Source: Parapristionchus giblindavisi (Eukaryota; Nematoda; Chromadorea; Rhabditida; Diplogasteridae). Taken from it: a DNA stretch of 64,000 nt. The notes below the pieces were generated by a model. It did not search any database. It was not told the DNA's origin and saw nothing but the letters and a program-made list of their open reading frames with translations. The stretch covers positions 62,001 through 126,000 of the forward strand of contig CALSFV010000336.1 in assembly GCA_943737045.1 (NCBI GenBank), read 5' to 3'. Both the position numbers and the translations under genes were made by a program. Shown here one piece after another: positions 1-10,500 of this stretch (its first letter is position 1; every line of letters begins with the position of its first letter).

Positions 1-1439
1 ATTGCACACGCAAGCTCCTTGCGCGTTCACGTATCCATTTGTGCATGTTACTGCAAATATTTTTTTATTTATTTAAAATAAAATCATGCATTATAAAAAT
101 GTTTCAGCAAGTAAAAACCTATTTAAATGAAGAAACTTTGTATTTTCGCGATTTTGTATGCAGAAGAACTGACAATGCTACAGTTTTTGGAAATCAGATT
201 TATGGCACTTATAAGCAAGCGAACATGATAATTACATAAACTGTCACGTCGGGTAAAATTCTCTCATTGTTTTTTTTGTCAATGTGCGATACAGTGTGAA
301 GAGTTTTGAGAACTAATAAGGAATGAATAAAACTGTGAATTGTCTCAATACCGGTGGCTGGACAGCTTCCAGTGGCAGGTGCCGGCTGTCCATTGGCACA
401 GTAGCAGTAACCGTTGTTGAATGATGATCCCGCCGGACATTCTTAAAGGAAGATTAGTACAAAGTTCATACATGGGCGCCGGCAATGTGGAATTAGGGCC
501 TGTAAAATTCGGGCTTTTCGAAAATTGTGCGGAATGCCCCTGTAAAAAACGTTTAGGTGGAATTTTCGGAAAATTCTCCCATGTAAAATTAACCATTTTC
601 GTCCGGATGCTCCCCCTGTAGAATCGTGTTCCATGTACCCTGCCCATGTATGATACGAAAGTAAGCGGTCTCGATGATAAAGGTAGATAATGATATGAGA
701 AATCGTTATTAGATCACAGAGTAGTACATGAGAGCTGAGGTACTTCTATAACCGAGAAAATGCAACTCACGCATGCATTGTCCGTTATATAGGGCTAGTG
801 GATAGTATCCGGTATTACACACGCATTTTCCTTGTGCGTTCACTAATCCATTAGTGCATGTGGTTGCTATAATTTTCGAAATTATATATATATATAACAT
901 AAGTTTTTACTTTGCTTGTTAAAATGTTCATTATATTTTTCCGGGATGAAGCGTTGGCTTGATAATACAGAATATGAACAAAAGCATTTTTTGTCTTTAA
1001 CCAATAACACACTCGAACTGTTCCGGGGATAGACCCCAGAGTTTAAAGAGTTTAAAATCTTCTGGGGTTATGGATTTAAAATTTGTATATTGACTCAATA
1101 CCTGGACAGCTCCCACTAGCTGGTGCAGGCTGAAAATTGGCACAGTAGCAGTATCCATTGAAGAAAGACGTAGATCCTACCGGACATTCTGAAGTGAATA
1201 TCCACAATTTATATTCTTTAATTTATTTTTTTTATGTAAAAAATATGATTTAAAAGAAAGAGAACGGCTGAGAGAGATCGTTACTAGATCGCAGAGTGCC
1301 AACTTTGTTCTACCGTCTTCAAGTAGCAATGAAAAATGCTACTCACGCCTGCATTGGCCGTTGTATTGAGCAAGTGGAAAATATCCGTCATTACACACGC
1401 AAGCTCCTTGTGCGTTCACAACTCCATTGGTGCAGGGAG
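1..1439 (-). CDS. Gene 1 exons 11-15, alternating modules, last one cut
   Basis: The exons are 1347..1439 (a), 1102..1188 (b), 771..866 (a), 352..441 (b) and 1..50 (a, partial, running off the window). The b modules here have the core GYCYCAN and end in a proline-alanine stretch with SGSCP or TGSCP. The a modules keep CTNG and VNAQG. All joins are phase 1. The acceptor of exon 14 is a weaker TTTAAG rather than CAG. The gene clearly continues beyond position 1. Confidence 0.75.
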
Positions 1440-4400
1440 CTGTAAATAAGACTACTTTAGCCACGCTAATTGTCAATTCGCCGTGGTTTGGGTGCTTGAA
1501 TACATTCTTCATTTAACTTCATTTATCAAATAGATTTTGGGTTTTTAAATAAAGTTTCGAGAATGGAAAGGTTTAGGGCATTGTTTGTAAGGGACTGTGT
1601 TTAAAGGGAGCATAACCTCACTCAATGGTCTCTTCGGCGCGCAATGCTCTCTCGTTGTTAGAGAACAGAAAAATAGTGTGAGCAATGAAGAGACCATTGA
1701 GTGAGGTAACGCTCCCTTTAACGCTTCTGATCTCTAAAATCGACACCATCTTCATCATTTTACTAGAGGTTATGTTCATAACGGTACATTTGAAGAAAAA
1801 TCTGTTGAATAAATCTTCTATCATATCTAATCTTCTACATTTCACTATTTCAAATGCGCTTTAGCCATTTCGCTGGTAAATCACTGAACCTCACACCCTT
1901 TCATCATTTTGCATTGAAATTCGACTTATTACACCGACCACAGATTATATGAACATGAAAGTGTTCTCACTCGAACATCCGTTGCTGGTGCTGGACGATT
2001 ATCGCTGCAGTAGCAATATCCCTTGTCATAGTAGGACGATCCATCCGGACACCCTAGAATCGGAACTTCTTTGATTTCTGGCCCAGCCCCCTCGTTCACC
2101 CCCCCCCCTTTCTCATTTCGATCTTTTCGATCGAATGGAGGGATCGTCCTCCTCACTGGGAGGACGACGTCCACGGGGGCGAAATGCTCCCCGAGCTCTC
2201 CTCAAAATGGGAGAGCTCTGGACTGAACCGGAGAGAAGGAATCGAATGCTTTTATAGGGGAATGAGGTGATATGGAAATGAATTTGGATTAGGATGAGAG
2301 AGTATGGGAAAGGAGGAGGCAAAACTCTCATTTCCTCATTCTATCAATCATGATACGGTTGGTTTTACCACAACCGAGAAAAGGATCGGTTACTACGAGA
2401 AATGAATAATGAGTGATGAGGAATGAGAAATGACTAGAATTAATCTGTAATATCACCTGGGCCAGAAATCAAAGAAGTGCCCTAGAATCAATTTGCACCA
2501 TTAGAAATGTAAATTATCCATGAGTGATCATATATTGGGGATAATATGAGCAGTAGAACAGTAAAAGTTGAGCAAGAAAGAACTGAATTAATCCTCTATA
2601 TGCAGAATAGAATTTCTTACGCAAGCACTGTCCGTTATATTGTGTCTGAGCATAGTATCCGGCATTGCAAACGCAAACTCCTTGTGCGTTCACTACTCCA
2701 TTGGTGCATGTAACTATAAACAATATTTTTGAAAATATATGAGTACATCTAAAAAAAAACGCATACTCAACATGTTCACTTACCGACACAACCATTCGAT
2801 GGGGCCGCTTGTCCATTAGAGCAAAAGCATTTTCCATTAGAATAAGATGCTCCTGACGGGCATTCTGAAAGTTTGCGTAATTTTGCTATATTAGAACGCG
2901 TTTATTGCATCGCGACGCTATGGTACCACTTCATCGTAAATAAGGAAAGCGACAATCATTGGGCATCAAATTAGATTGGAATATCTTTAAAACTCACTCG
3001 CACATTGTCCATTATACTGCGTTAGTGGATAGAATCCAGAATTGCACAAACAAACTCCTTGTGCATTCACTACTCCATTGGTGCATGTAACTAAAAAACA
3101 ATAAAATGTATATTTAGTATATTAGAATGCGTTTCACAGGATTATTTGGCCACATCGGCTATCGAAAATAGAAATTTAACTCATAAATACTCGTAACTTT
3201 TCTCTTACCGACACAGCCATTCGATGGGGCCACTTGTCCATTCGAACAGAAGCATTTGCCATTAGAATAAGAAGCTCCGGACGGGCATTCTGAACGTTCG
3301 CATAATTTAGTTATAATATATTACCCCGTGTTTATTGCATCGTGTGCACCAACAAGCAATTCGTTTAAAACTCAATATGTTCGTATAAAGGTTAAGGTAA
3401 AGGTACAACCCGTTATTCAAGGCACACGAAGTCCTGCGGGTTATCACTGCTAGGCCAGTGATATTTCAAGGTCAATTCAGTCCGGAGGGCCTAATCTCTT
3501 AATCTCTTAGAGAGGCGAAGTGGTGTAGTGGTCTTTGGCGCGCCCCATCATTCCATCTGTCCTTTGTTCGATTCCCGGTCGTTTCACCGCCTCCGCCTCA
3601 CCAAGGCGCCCGAAAGGGGAATTGGTAGTGACTAGATCATGCGGTAAAGTAGGTCCGAAGAAGATGTTCATATTGCCCGATCAATTTTCAATCAACCAAT
3701 CAATCAATTTTATCAAATCAGGCAATATATGCTCAGATGAGGATGGGTCTATATTCATCATAGGTTGGTCGTATTGACCGGACTAAACATTAAAAAATCG
3801 TAAACCGTATTGTTACGTGAATGCATTATGATCGTAAAACTTCAAGAGATTTCAAAAAAAAAGTGATACTCACGCCCACATTGACCATTAAGTGGATAGA
3901 ATCCAGAATTGCAAACACAAACTCCTTGTGCATTCACTACTCCATTGGTGCATGTAACTAAAAACAATAGTTTTTGAATTTTAAAACGGAAAATGTATGA
4001 TCATATTAGAATGCGTTTCACAGGATTATTTGGCCACATCGGCTATCGACAATAAAAATTTAACTCATAATCGAAAATTTTATCTTACCGACACAGCCAT
4101 TCGATGGGGCCACTTGTCCATTCGAACAGAAGCATTTTCCATTAGAATAAGAAGCACCGGACGGGCATTCTGAACGTTCGCGTAATTTAGTTATTATATG
4201 TTGCATTTATTGCGTGGTGATGATGTACAAGCAATTCGCGCAAAACTCAATATTTTCGTATTGCCCTGATTAAATAGTTTTAAAAAATCGTAAACTTATT
4301 GTTATGTGTATGCATTATACACCGTAAAACTTCAAGAGATTTAAAAAAGTGATACTCACGCCCACATTGACCATTAAGTGTATAGAATCCAGAATTGCAC

Positions 4401-6263
4401 ACACAAACTCCCTGTGAATCAATTACTCCATTCGTACAAGGTACTGAAAACTTTTCAATCATAGAAAAATTCCTAAAACTTATTGTTAGTGAAAATTCGC
4501 TTCTTTAGCGCATATTTTTGATGTATGATAAATTAAATTAAATTAAATTGTTGGAAAATTTGATAGTATTATATCATTGATATCATTGATAATTTGATAA
4601 TATGATATCGAATTTCAAATCAATTTGATCGAATAATTATTCAAGATGGAAGTGCGTCTTGTACGAGAGCTGAGCTAGACTAATCGGTCATTTAGTAGAT
4701 ACCAGGGCTGGGATTTTTTTGTTTGGTATTTTTTGGTTTTTGGTTTTTTTGGGTTTTTGAGAATTTTTTGTTTGTTTTTTTTTAAATAACAAAAAAATAC
4801 GGAAATAGAAAATTAACACAAATTTGCTTGAACAGTTAGTTTGTGATCAGTTTAGTTGACAATTTTTTACCGCAAGATAATTTTGGGGAATGTAATATTA
4901 CGAGACAGTGTTAAAGAAGGGGACCCTAAGTTTTCTCGCGATCAAACTGACCGCCAGGACTATCTATATATATATATATCTCATTGTGAGCTACACTGGC
5001 TATGCTTTCGTCTCTCGAATCTAATAGAGAACAGAATGTCACATAATTGGTCCCACGTTCTTTATGATAATAGCGCACCAAAATTTCCAGATTTCCCTTC
5101 ATTGAAAAAATCAATAAAATTCTGCCGATAAATAATCAAATTTAACTTCTATCTTTGATTTAGTTGTTAATTTTAAATTTTTTTACTCTCAATTAAGAGT
5201 AGCTGTTATTTAAAGGAAGACCAACACGAGATAAAGTCGGAAGAGTGGGAAAAAATAATTTTATTTTTATTTTTTGGTTTTTTTGTTTTTTATGTTTGGT
5301 GAGAAATTTTTTTTGTTAGACCCAAACAAAAATGTTTTTGGTCGAAATAATTTTTTGTCCCAGCCCTGGTAGATACCATGATTTTATGCACGATAATGGC
5401 CAGTAGGGTAGGCAATAACGCACACGCATTGTGGGCCCGCAATGCCCTGTAAAATCATTGCCGGCCCGCAACCTCGAAGGGAGGGGACGGGGAGTGATAT
5501 TGCATTGGCCCGCAACCTTGAAGGGAGGGGACGGGGAGTGATATTGCATTGGCCCGCAACCTCGAAGGGAGGGGACGGGGAGTGATATTGCATTGGCCCG
5601 CAACCTCGAAGGGAGGGGACGGGGAGTGATATTGCATTGGCCCGCAACCTCGAAGGGAGGGGACGGGGGAGTGATATTGCATTGACCCGCAATGATTTTA
5701 CACCGCACTACGGGCCCGCAATCATTAACAATATAGAGTCAAGGCCATTGCGGGCCAGCAACCCCCGAATGGCCAACCATTCTGACCAGTACTTTATTGC
5801 ACGATCGAAGAGCTTAGAGCATGCTTACCGGTTGGATCACGACATGCTTCATTCGGAGAGGGGCGCGAGGAGCCAGGCATACAGATACATACATTGTTTG
5901 ACAGCACTTCATACTCTCTACAGTTTCCTGCAATTCGGGATATATATCGTGAGTCGATATTATCTCTTGTTCAAATCGTATAATGCTCGTATAGTGAAAA
6001 ATCAGTACCTTTTCGTAGTACACATCCACTTGTTGCACTTGGTCGGTAATATCCTCGGACACAAACGCACTTATTGAGCGTGGAATTGAACACCTCGTTT
6101 GTACTACATCCCGCAATCACTTCAATAATCTGTTTCGCAAGCAATTAGCTTGGATTGAAATACCTGCTTGACGCTTCGTAATGTTGTGCGTGGATACGGT
6201 AGCAATACAGTAGGACACACATAGTATACGAAAGATATTACGTGGATCCGAAATCGTCCCCAT
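1..6263 (-). CDS. Gene 1: secreted multi-module cysteine-rich protein, 3' end outside window
   Basis: This is a multi-exon gene read on the minus strand, with the ATG at 6263 and at least 15 exons down to position 1, where an exon is cut by the window edge. The first exon encodes a hydrophobic leader. Every later exon encodes one four-cysteine module, and all introns I could define are phase 1. From exon 3 on, two module types alternate: type a, with CTNGVVNAQGVCVC followed by a G(Y/F)Y segment and NGQC; and type b, with CPSG or CPAG, a NGxCxC core and a last Cys. The protein is probably secreted. No catalytic motif is visible. The closest known fold is the C-terminal half of an EGF domain, but this is inferred from Cys spacing only. 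Exon 10 is out of frame, so the gene either skips it or is impaired. Confidence 0.75.
1440..1970. other. Intron 10 of gene 1
   Basis: No exon is visible. The interval contains a TTAA-flanked palindromic MITE at 1601-1721 and otherwise AT-rich sequence. Confidence 0.5.
1601..1721. mobile_element. Palindromic MITE family M1, copy 1 (TTAA-flanked)
   Basis: This 121-bp element starts TTAAAGGGAGC and ends GCTCCCTTTAA. Its arms contain ACTCAATGGTCTCTTC and the complement. Five copies occur in the window, all beginning and ending at TTAA or a one-base variant, which suggests TTAA target duplication as in piggyBac-type elements. It lies in an intron of gene 1 and has no coding capacity. Confidence 0.7.
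1971..2053 (-). pseudogene. Gene 1 exon 10, type b module with one-base frame error
   Basis: The exon is recognisable as type b (CPDGSSYYDKGYCYC, then APAT). Splice-site consensus gives 83 nt instead of a multiple of three. Compared with the exon at 1102..1188, one base is missing near its 3' end, so the last Cys codon falls out of frame and the exon would leave in phase 0. Just upstream lies a terminal-inverted-repeat insertion (2062-2480). A sequencing error is possible. Skipping this exon would keep the frame of its neighbours. Confidence 0.6.
2062..2480. mobile_element. Terminal-inverted-repeat insertion with a hairpin core
   Basis: The ends are inverted copies of ACTTCTTTGATTTCTGGCCC. 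The right-hand part (about 2265-2455), including GTTGGTTTTACCACAACC and ATGAATAATGAGTGATGAGG, recurs at 26120-26300 in gene 2. There is no coding capacity. The left end lies almost on the acceptor of exon 10 of gene 1. Confidence 0.5.
2621..4443 (-). CDS. Gene 1 exons 3-9, alternating module pairs
   Basis: There are seven symmetric phase 1-1 exons: 4360..4443 (a), 4089..4169 (b), 3874..3957 (a), 3209..3289 (b), 2998..3090 (a), 2784..2864 (b) and 2621..2713 (a). Type a carries VTCTNGVVNAQGVCVC and ends NGQC; type b carries QCPSGASYSNGKCFC and ends NGCV. The a-b pair is a duplication unit with its introns, which are alignable between copies. The first two a exons have a shorter loop (LNGQC) and the later ones a longer one (TQYNGQC). 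A SINE sits in one copy of the b-to-a intron (3290-3873) and is absent from the paralogous intron at 4170-4359. Confidence 0.8.
3385..3769 (+). mobile_element. tRNA-derived SINE
   Basis: The insertion contains an RNA polymerase III A box (TGGTGTAGTGG at about 3521) and B box (GTTCGATTCCC at about 3568) with tRNA spacing. A body follows, ending in a short (AATC)-like tail, ATCAACCAATCAATCAAT. It is flanked by TCGTA on both sides and sits in one intron of gene 1. The paralogous intron near 4255-4285 lacks it. The left body up to about 3500 may be a non-tRNA part of the element. Confidence 0.65.
4703..5368. mobile_element. hAT-like non-autonomous element, copy 1
   Basis: The terminal inverted repeats are CAGGGCTGGGA and TCCCAGCCCTG, flanked by a perfect 8-bp target duplication GTAGATAC (4695-4702 and 5369-5376). 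The interior is A/T-rich and has no transposase. It lies in the long intron 2 of gene 1. Confidence 0.8.
5463..5682. repeat. GC-rich minisatellite, 44-bp unit, 5 copies
   Basis: Five head-to-tail copies of a 44-bp unit beginning GGCCCGCAACCTCGAAGGG start at 5463, 5507, 5551, 5595 and 5639, with one or two differences. It is embedded in sequence rich in the palindrome-like GCGGGCCCGCAA (5420-5760). A related non-tandem fragment is at about 32990-33045. It lies in intron 2 of gene 1. Open frames across it are an artefact of the repeat. Confidence 0.85.
5829..5927 (-). CDS. Gene 1 exon 2, first cysteine module
   Basis: This is a 99-nt phase 1-1 exon (acceptor TTGCAG, donor GTAAGC). It encodes a module with Cys spacing C-x10-C-x-C-x12-C (NCREYEVL, then VCIC, then EACRD). 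It joins exon 1 in frame and resembles exon 2 of gene 3 (59736-59834), which supports a common ancestral N-terminus. The intron that follows, 4444-5828, is unusually long because it holds a hAT-like element and a GC-rich minisatellite. Confidence 0.75.
6164..6263 (-). CDS. Gene 1 exon 1, signal-peptide exon
   Basis: The 100-nt exon begins at ATG 6261-6263 and ends at a GTATTT donor, giving 33 codons plus one base (phase 1). The peptide has a hydrophobic stretch (IFRILCVSYCIATVS) followed by polar THNITKRQA. I chose this start because it is the only frame here that leaves phase 1, as the first exons of genes 2 and 3 do. A longer overlapping open frame ends in phase 0 and would not join exon 2 in frame. 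A TTTAAA-type AT-rich box lies about 30 nt upstream of the ATG. Confidence 0.6.
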
Positions 6264-6699
6264 GCTTGGAGGGCTGATGAACGACAGGGGCTTTTAAAGG
6301 GAATCAAGCAGTTGTTGATCATTCTATTTCACATTATTTCGCTGATCTCTGACTGCTAGATAGCATTAAGCTTCGAAGAGATCAATGAGAAACGTTTCTT
6401 CATTGATGATAGAATGATGGCACTTTGGAAACATTGCTGAAAGGAAAAGAGAAGAGAGACATTGCCTCACTGGAGATTTGGCACATAGCTTCATCAGAAA
6501 TATAATTATCGATTCGTGAAATACAATATAGTGATTTATTCACTAACGTAAATTTTTCCAGTAATACTCACAATCAGCGGCGAGTATACTTTATTTTAGA
6601 ATATATATAGTATTTTCATATTTTATTATAAATATCGTAGTATTGTATTGCATGTCCTCCTGGCGGTCATTGGTCCCAAACCGCCCAAGACCGTAATGC

Positions 6700-6812
6700 A
6701 CTGTTTCATTTGCCTTATGTGCCTACGCCGTAACCCCCTCCGCCGCGTGTCCGACGCGACGGAGGGGGTTACGGCGAAGACACGTAAGGCAAATGTAACA
6801 GTGAATAACAAA
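6700..6812. repeat. GC-rich hairpin element
   Basis: Inverted arms carry CGCCGTAACCCCCTCCG and its complement, and TTGCCTTA with the complement TAAGGCAA, around a short loop. It is related to the complete hairpin element at 43890-43987. Termini are not defined here. Confidence 0.55.
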
Positions 6813-7217
6813 TGGAAGACACACATCGACGCCAACGTCATCGATAGCAGAGCATCCGTCATCCAAGCATCCAAATAAGTATTGCATTCTCTGATTAAAG
6901 TTGTACGTGTATCCTACATTTGACGAAGCACAACTATTGTACAACAAAATCCAACCGTTTGTCTTTATTCGTCATTTGCTTATTTATTTGAGCCATGAAA
7001 ATAATTCAATGTTTCCATGTAAATAATCAATACAGCCTTACTGGAATCAATAGCCACGTCTTCAACAACGTGTCATAACCATTTCTGAATCAGAAGTGCC
7101 ATCATAATCACATGAAAAGCTCCCCCACTGCTACAATACATAACGATGTTTTTTTTAAATTTCATCATCCATTTATTTGTTGTCCATCACATGACAAGTA
7201 ATGAACGAATCGTTAAA

Positions 7218-7334
7218 GGCACACCCTAATGTAAGATAATTTTACTCTCCGCATTGGTAATATTCTCTCGCAGACAAAGAGAGCGAGAGAGTGTGGCCAG
7301 AGCGGAGAGTTTTAAATTAGCTTTGGTGTCGCTG
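7218..7334. mobile_element. MITE family M2, copy 1
   Basis: The arms contain TTTTACTCTCCGCATTGG on the left and a GCGGAGAGTTTTAAATTAG-type complement on the right, with ACACC/GGTGT outer ends. Other copies are at 25806-25917, 46590-46690 and 59258-59352. There is no coding capacity. Confidence 0.6.
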
Positions 7335-7488
7335 TAAATGTATATTCAACACTAATAAAAACCATCAAAGTTGATACAAAGTCATGTCGTTTCGAAACCT
7401 TTATCAATAGTATTATTAGAGTTGGAGTACACATATACCATGAAAGCAACCAAGTTCTCTTAGCCAATTAACTCTGATATGATCGTGT

Positions 7489-7583
7489 TTAAGGACACGT
7501 TCCATTTGGGAGTACCATCCAATTGTTCTTATCACAAATGCACCCGGCAGCGGACGTCCACGTCGCATTTGGAGGACATTTAC
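7489..7583 (-). CDS. Gene 2 terminal exon with stop
   Basis: The 95-nt last exon, entered in phase 1, encodes GKCPPNATWTSAAGCICD, then MVLPNGTCP and TAA at 7489-7491. It is a complete four-Cys module ending two residues before the stop, with potential N-glycosylation sites NAT and NGT. It shows that gene 2 ends here and that gene 1 is separate. Confidence 0.8.
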
Positions 7584-10500
7584 CTGCATAAATATATTTG
7601 TTTAAGTAAAATTAATATATGAAATTAAAACAAAATATGCAATGCAACATGTTGTTTATGCAATGCAACATGTTGTTGCTGAAACATGTTGTTGTCTGTT
7701 TCGATAAATATAAAGTTCTGATATAGCAGTAGCGCAATGTACACAGAGAAAAAAATAATATCCACAGAGCATACGATCAGTAAAGTGTTTTACTTAACAC
7801 TTTTGTGTCACTTTTAACGCAAAAAGTGCTAAAATCACGACTTCATAGGGGATAACAAGTTTTCTCTGTGTGTCTAGTAAAGGAATTACCAACTGCCTGA
7901 CAGCCATTAGGAGTCATAACAGAACCATCAGTACAGATGCATCCTCTGACTGGATCTTTTATTGTATTGATTGGGCAAGTAACTGAAATGAAATTTGTTC
8001 AAATAACCGAAGAAATTATTGTGTCATTCAAATCTGAGGATTTACTTATCAATCATTGATAAACCAATAAAATTTGCGTTGGCGGTGAAACTCAACTCAT
8101 AGCCACAACGTCCACCACTATATGTTTTCGGATTTATGCCAAAAATGCATGGTTTTCTGATAATTGTTTTCGAAGTATGACTGACCGCATCCTCCATTGA
8201 AGTAAACTGCGTCGCCGGGACATGTGCAGACACCATTTGCATTCATGAAGCTGGGTGGTAGGCATGTAACTGGGCCTGAAATGCTCAGAATAGATCATTG
8301 TATAAGATCGTATGTAAACTTCTCTACCGTTGAGAAAAACGCACTCCAAAATTTTCGCCAATTTTCAGTAACTTTTTCCGAACGTTTTTTAAAATGCATA
8401 TAATCTTATTTTTGCTGATAGCCCAATGAAATGACGAAAACGCCATAAAATTCGATAAACTAAGCGAGAATTCTATTTCGCGCGAAGAAGTGGGCGCAGT
8501 CAGAGTACTGCGCGGCAAAGAGCGGCATTTGCATTGTCCGGACAGTTTTGCTTACATTGTTTCAAAGTCAATTTAATCTTATTTATTTATTGTATTCATT
8601 TATTTATGCAATGCAACATGTTGTTGCTGAAACATGTTGTTGTCTGTTTCGATAAATATAAAGTTCTGATATAGCAGTAGCGCAATGTACACAGAGAAAA
8701 AATTATATCCACAGAGCATACGATCAGTAAAGTGTTTTACTTAACACTTTTGTGTCACTTTTAACGCAAAAAGTGCTAAAATCACGACTTCATAGGGGAT
8801 AACAAGTTTTCTCTGTGTGTCTAGTAAAGGAATTACCAACTGCCTGACAGCCATTAGGAGTCATAACAGAACCATCAGTACAGATGCATCCTCTGACTGG
8901 ATCTTTTATTGTATTGATTGGGCAAGTAACTGAAATGAAATTTGTTCAAATAACCGAAGAAATTATTGTGTCATTCAAATCTGAGGATTTACTTATCAAT
9001 CATTGATAAACCAATAAAATTTGCGTTGGCGGTGAAACTCAACTCATAGCCACAACGTCCACCACTATATGTTTTCGGATTTATGCCAAAAATGCATGGT
9101 TTTCTGATAATTGTTTTCGAAGTATGACTGACCGCATCCTCCATTGAAGTAAACTGCGTCGCCGGGACATGTGCAGACACCATTTGCATTCATGAAGCTG
9201 GGTGGTAGGCATGTAACTGGGCCTGAAATGCTCAGAATAGATCATTGTATAAGATCGTATGTAAACTTCTCTACCGTTGAGAAAAACGCACTCCAAAATT
9301 TTCGCCAATTTTCAGTAACTTTTTCCGAACGTTTTTTTTAAATGCATATAATCTTATTTTTGCTGATAGCCCAATGAAATGACGAAAACGCCATAAAATT
9401 CGATAAACTAAGCGAGAATTCTATTTCGCGCGAAGAAGTGGGCGCAGTCAGAGTACTGCGCGGCAAAGAGCGGCATTTGCATTGTCCGGACAGTTTTGCT
9501 TACATTGTTTCAAAGTCAATTTAATCTTATTTATTTATTGTATTCATTTATTTATGCAATGCAACATGTTGTTGCTGAAACATGTTGTTGTCTGTTTCGA
9601 TAAATATAAAGTTCTGATATAGCAGTAGCGCAATGTACACAGAGAAAAAATTATATCCACAGAGCATACGATCAGTAAAGTGTTTTACTTAACACTTTTG
9701 TGTCACTTTTAACGCAAAAAGTGCTAAAATCACGACTTCATAGGGGATAACAAGTTTTCTCTGTGTGTCTAGTAAAGGAATTACCAACTGCCTGACAGCC
9801 ATTAGGAGTCATAACAGAACCATCAGTAGTACAGATGCATCATCTGATAGGATCTTTTATTACATTGATTGGGCAAGTAAATGATATTCATGCCAGCTTT
9901 ACTTGATACCGTAGAGATTCAATATTTTGATCATTTTATAGTCAATGGCAGAGCATAGAATCGTTTCAGATCTTTGATGTTTTTTCCAATCGATATTCAT
10001 ATTTAAAATATCTTACAGTACCTTTGCATGGCAGTCCTTTGTTGACCAGACTTCCATCGCTACAGACACAACCGAGAGCGTTATCGTAGACCGAACCAGA
10101 CGGACAGCTCTCTGATGTGTTCATTTTGATATATTAATCATTTTATAGTCAAGGACATAACAACGGTTCAGATTTTCGATTTTGGAGGCTCTAAAGGATA
10201 TGCATTTCTAAAATTTCTTACAGTACCTTGGCACGTCGATCCATCATTTATTGTATATCCATTATGACAAACACAACCTTTAGCGTTATAGTAGATCGTA
10301 CCAGGCGGGCAGTTATCTGATATGTGATTGTTATAATTCTATTTTTTCTATATTTTTTCTGTAATAATTTTAAATGATCATCTATGCAACTAGAAAATCA
10401 CCGCTTCACACCAGGGCTGGGATTTTTTGAAAATAATTTCAAAAACATTTTTGATCAAAAAATTCAAAAAATGGCTCAAAAAATTGTTGAATTCAAAAAA

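Larger units (their letters stand above)
6264..7488. other. Spacer between gene 2 stop and gene 1 start
   Basis: This holds the gene 1 promoter region on the right of 6263, a GC-rich hairpin (6700-6812), an M2 MITE (7218-7334) and the presumed 3' UTR of gene 2. AATAAA-type signals for the minus strand occur at about 7172-7177 and near 6962. No further coding exon was recognised. Confidence 0.5.
7657..9880. repeat. 947-bp tandem duplication, two full copies and one partial
   Basis: Units start near 7657, 8604 and 9551, each opening with TTATGCAATGCAACATG. The first two are almost identical, differing by a few indels in A/T runs. The third stops near 9880 and is diverged in its exon. Each includes one M4 MITE and part of the P-V exon pair with its introns. 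Confidence 0.9.

Noticed and set aside
5316..5708. Overlapping open frames rich in NAISLP and PSRLRA repeats
   Set aside because: They arise from the 44-bp GC-rich minisatellite read in several frames at once, inside an intron of gene 1.
6122..6322. Longer frame (MINNCLIPF...) as start of gene 1
   Set aside because: It ends in phase 0 at the donor, incompatible with exon 2; the overlapping frame from 6263 ends in phase 1 and has a better leader.
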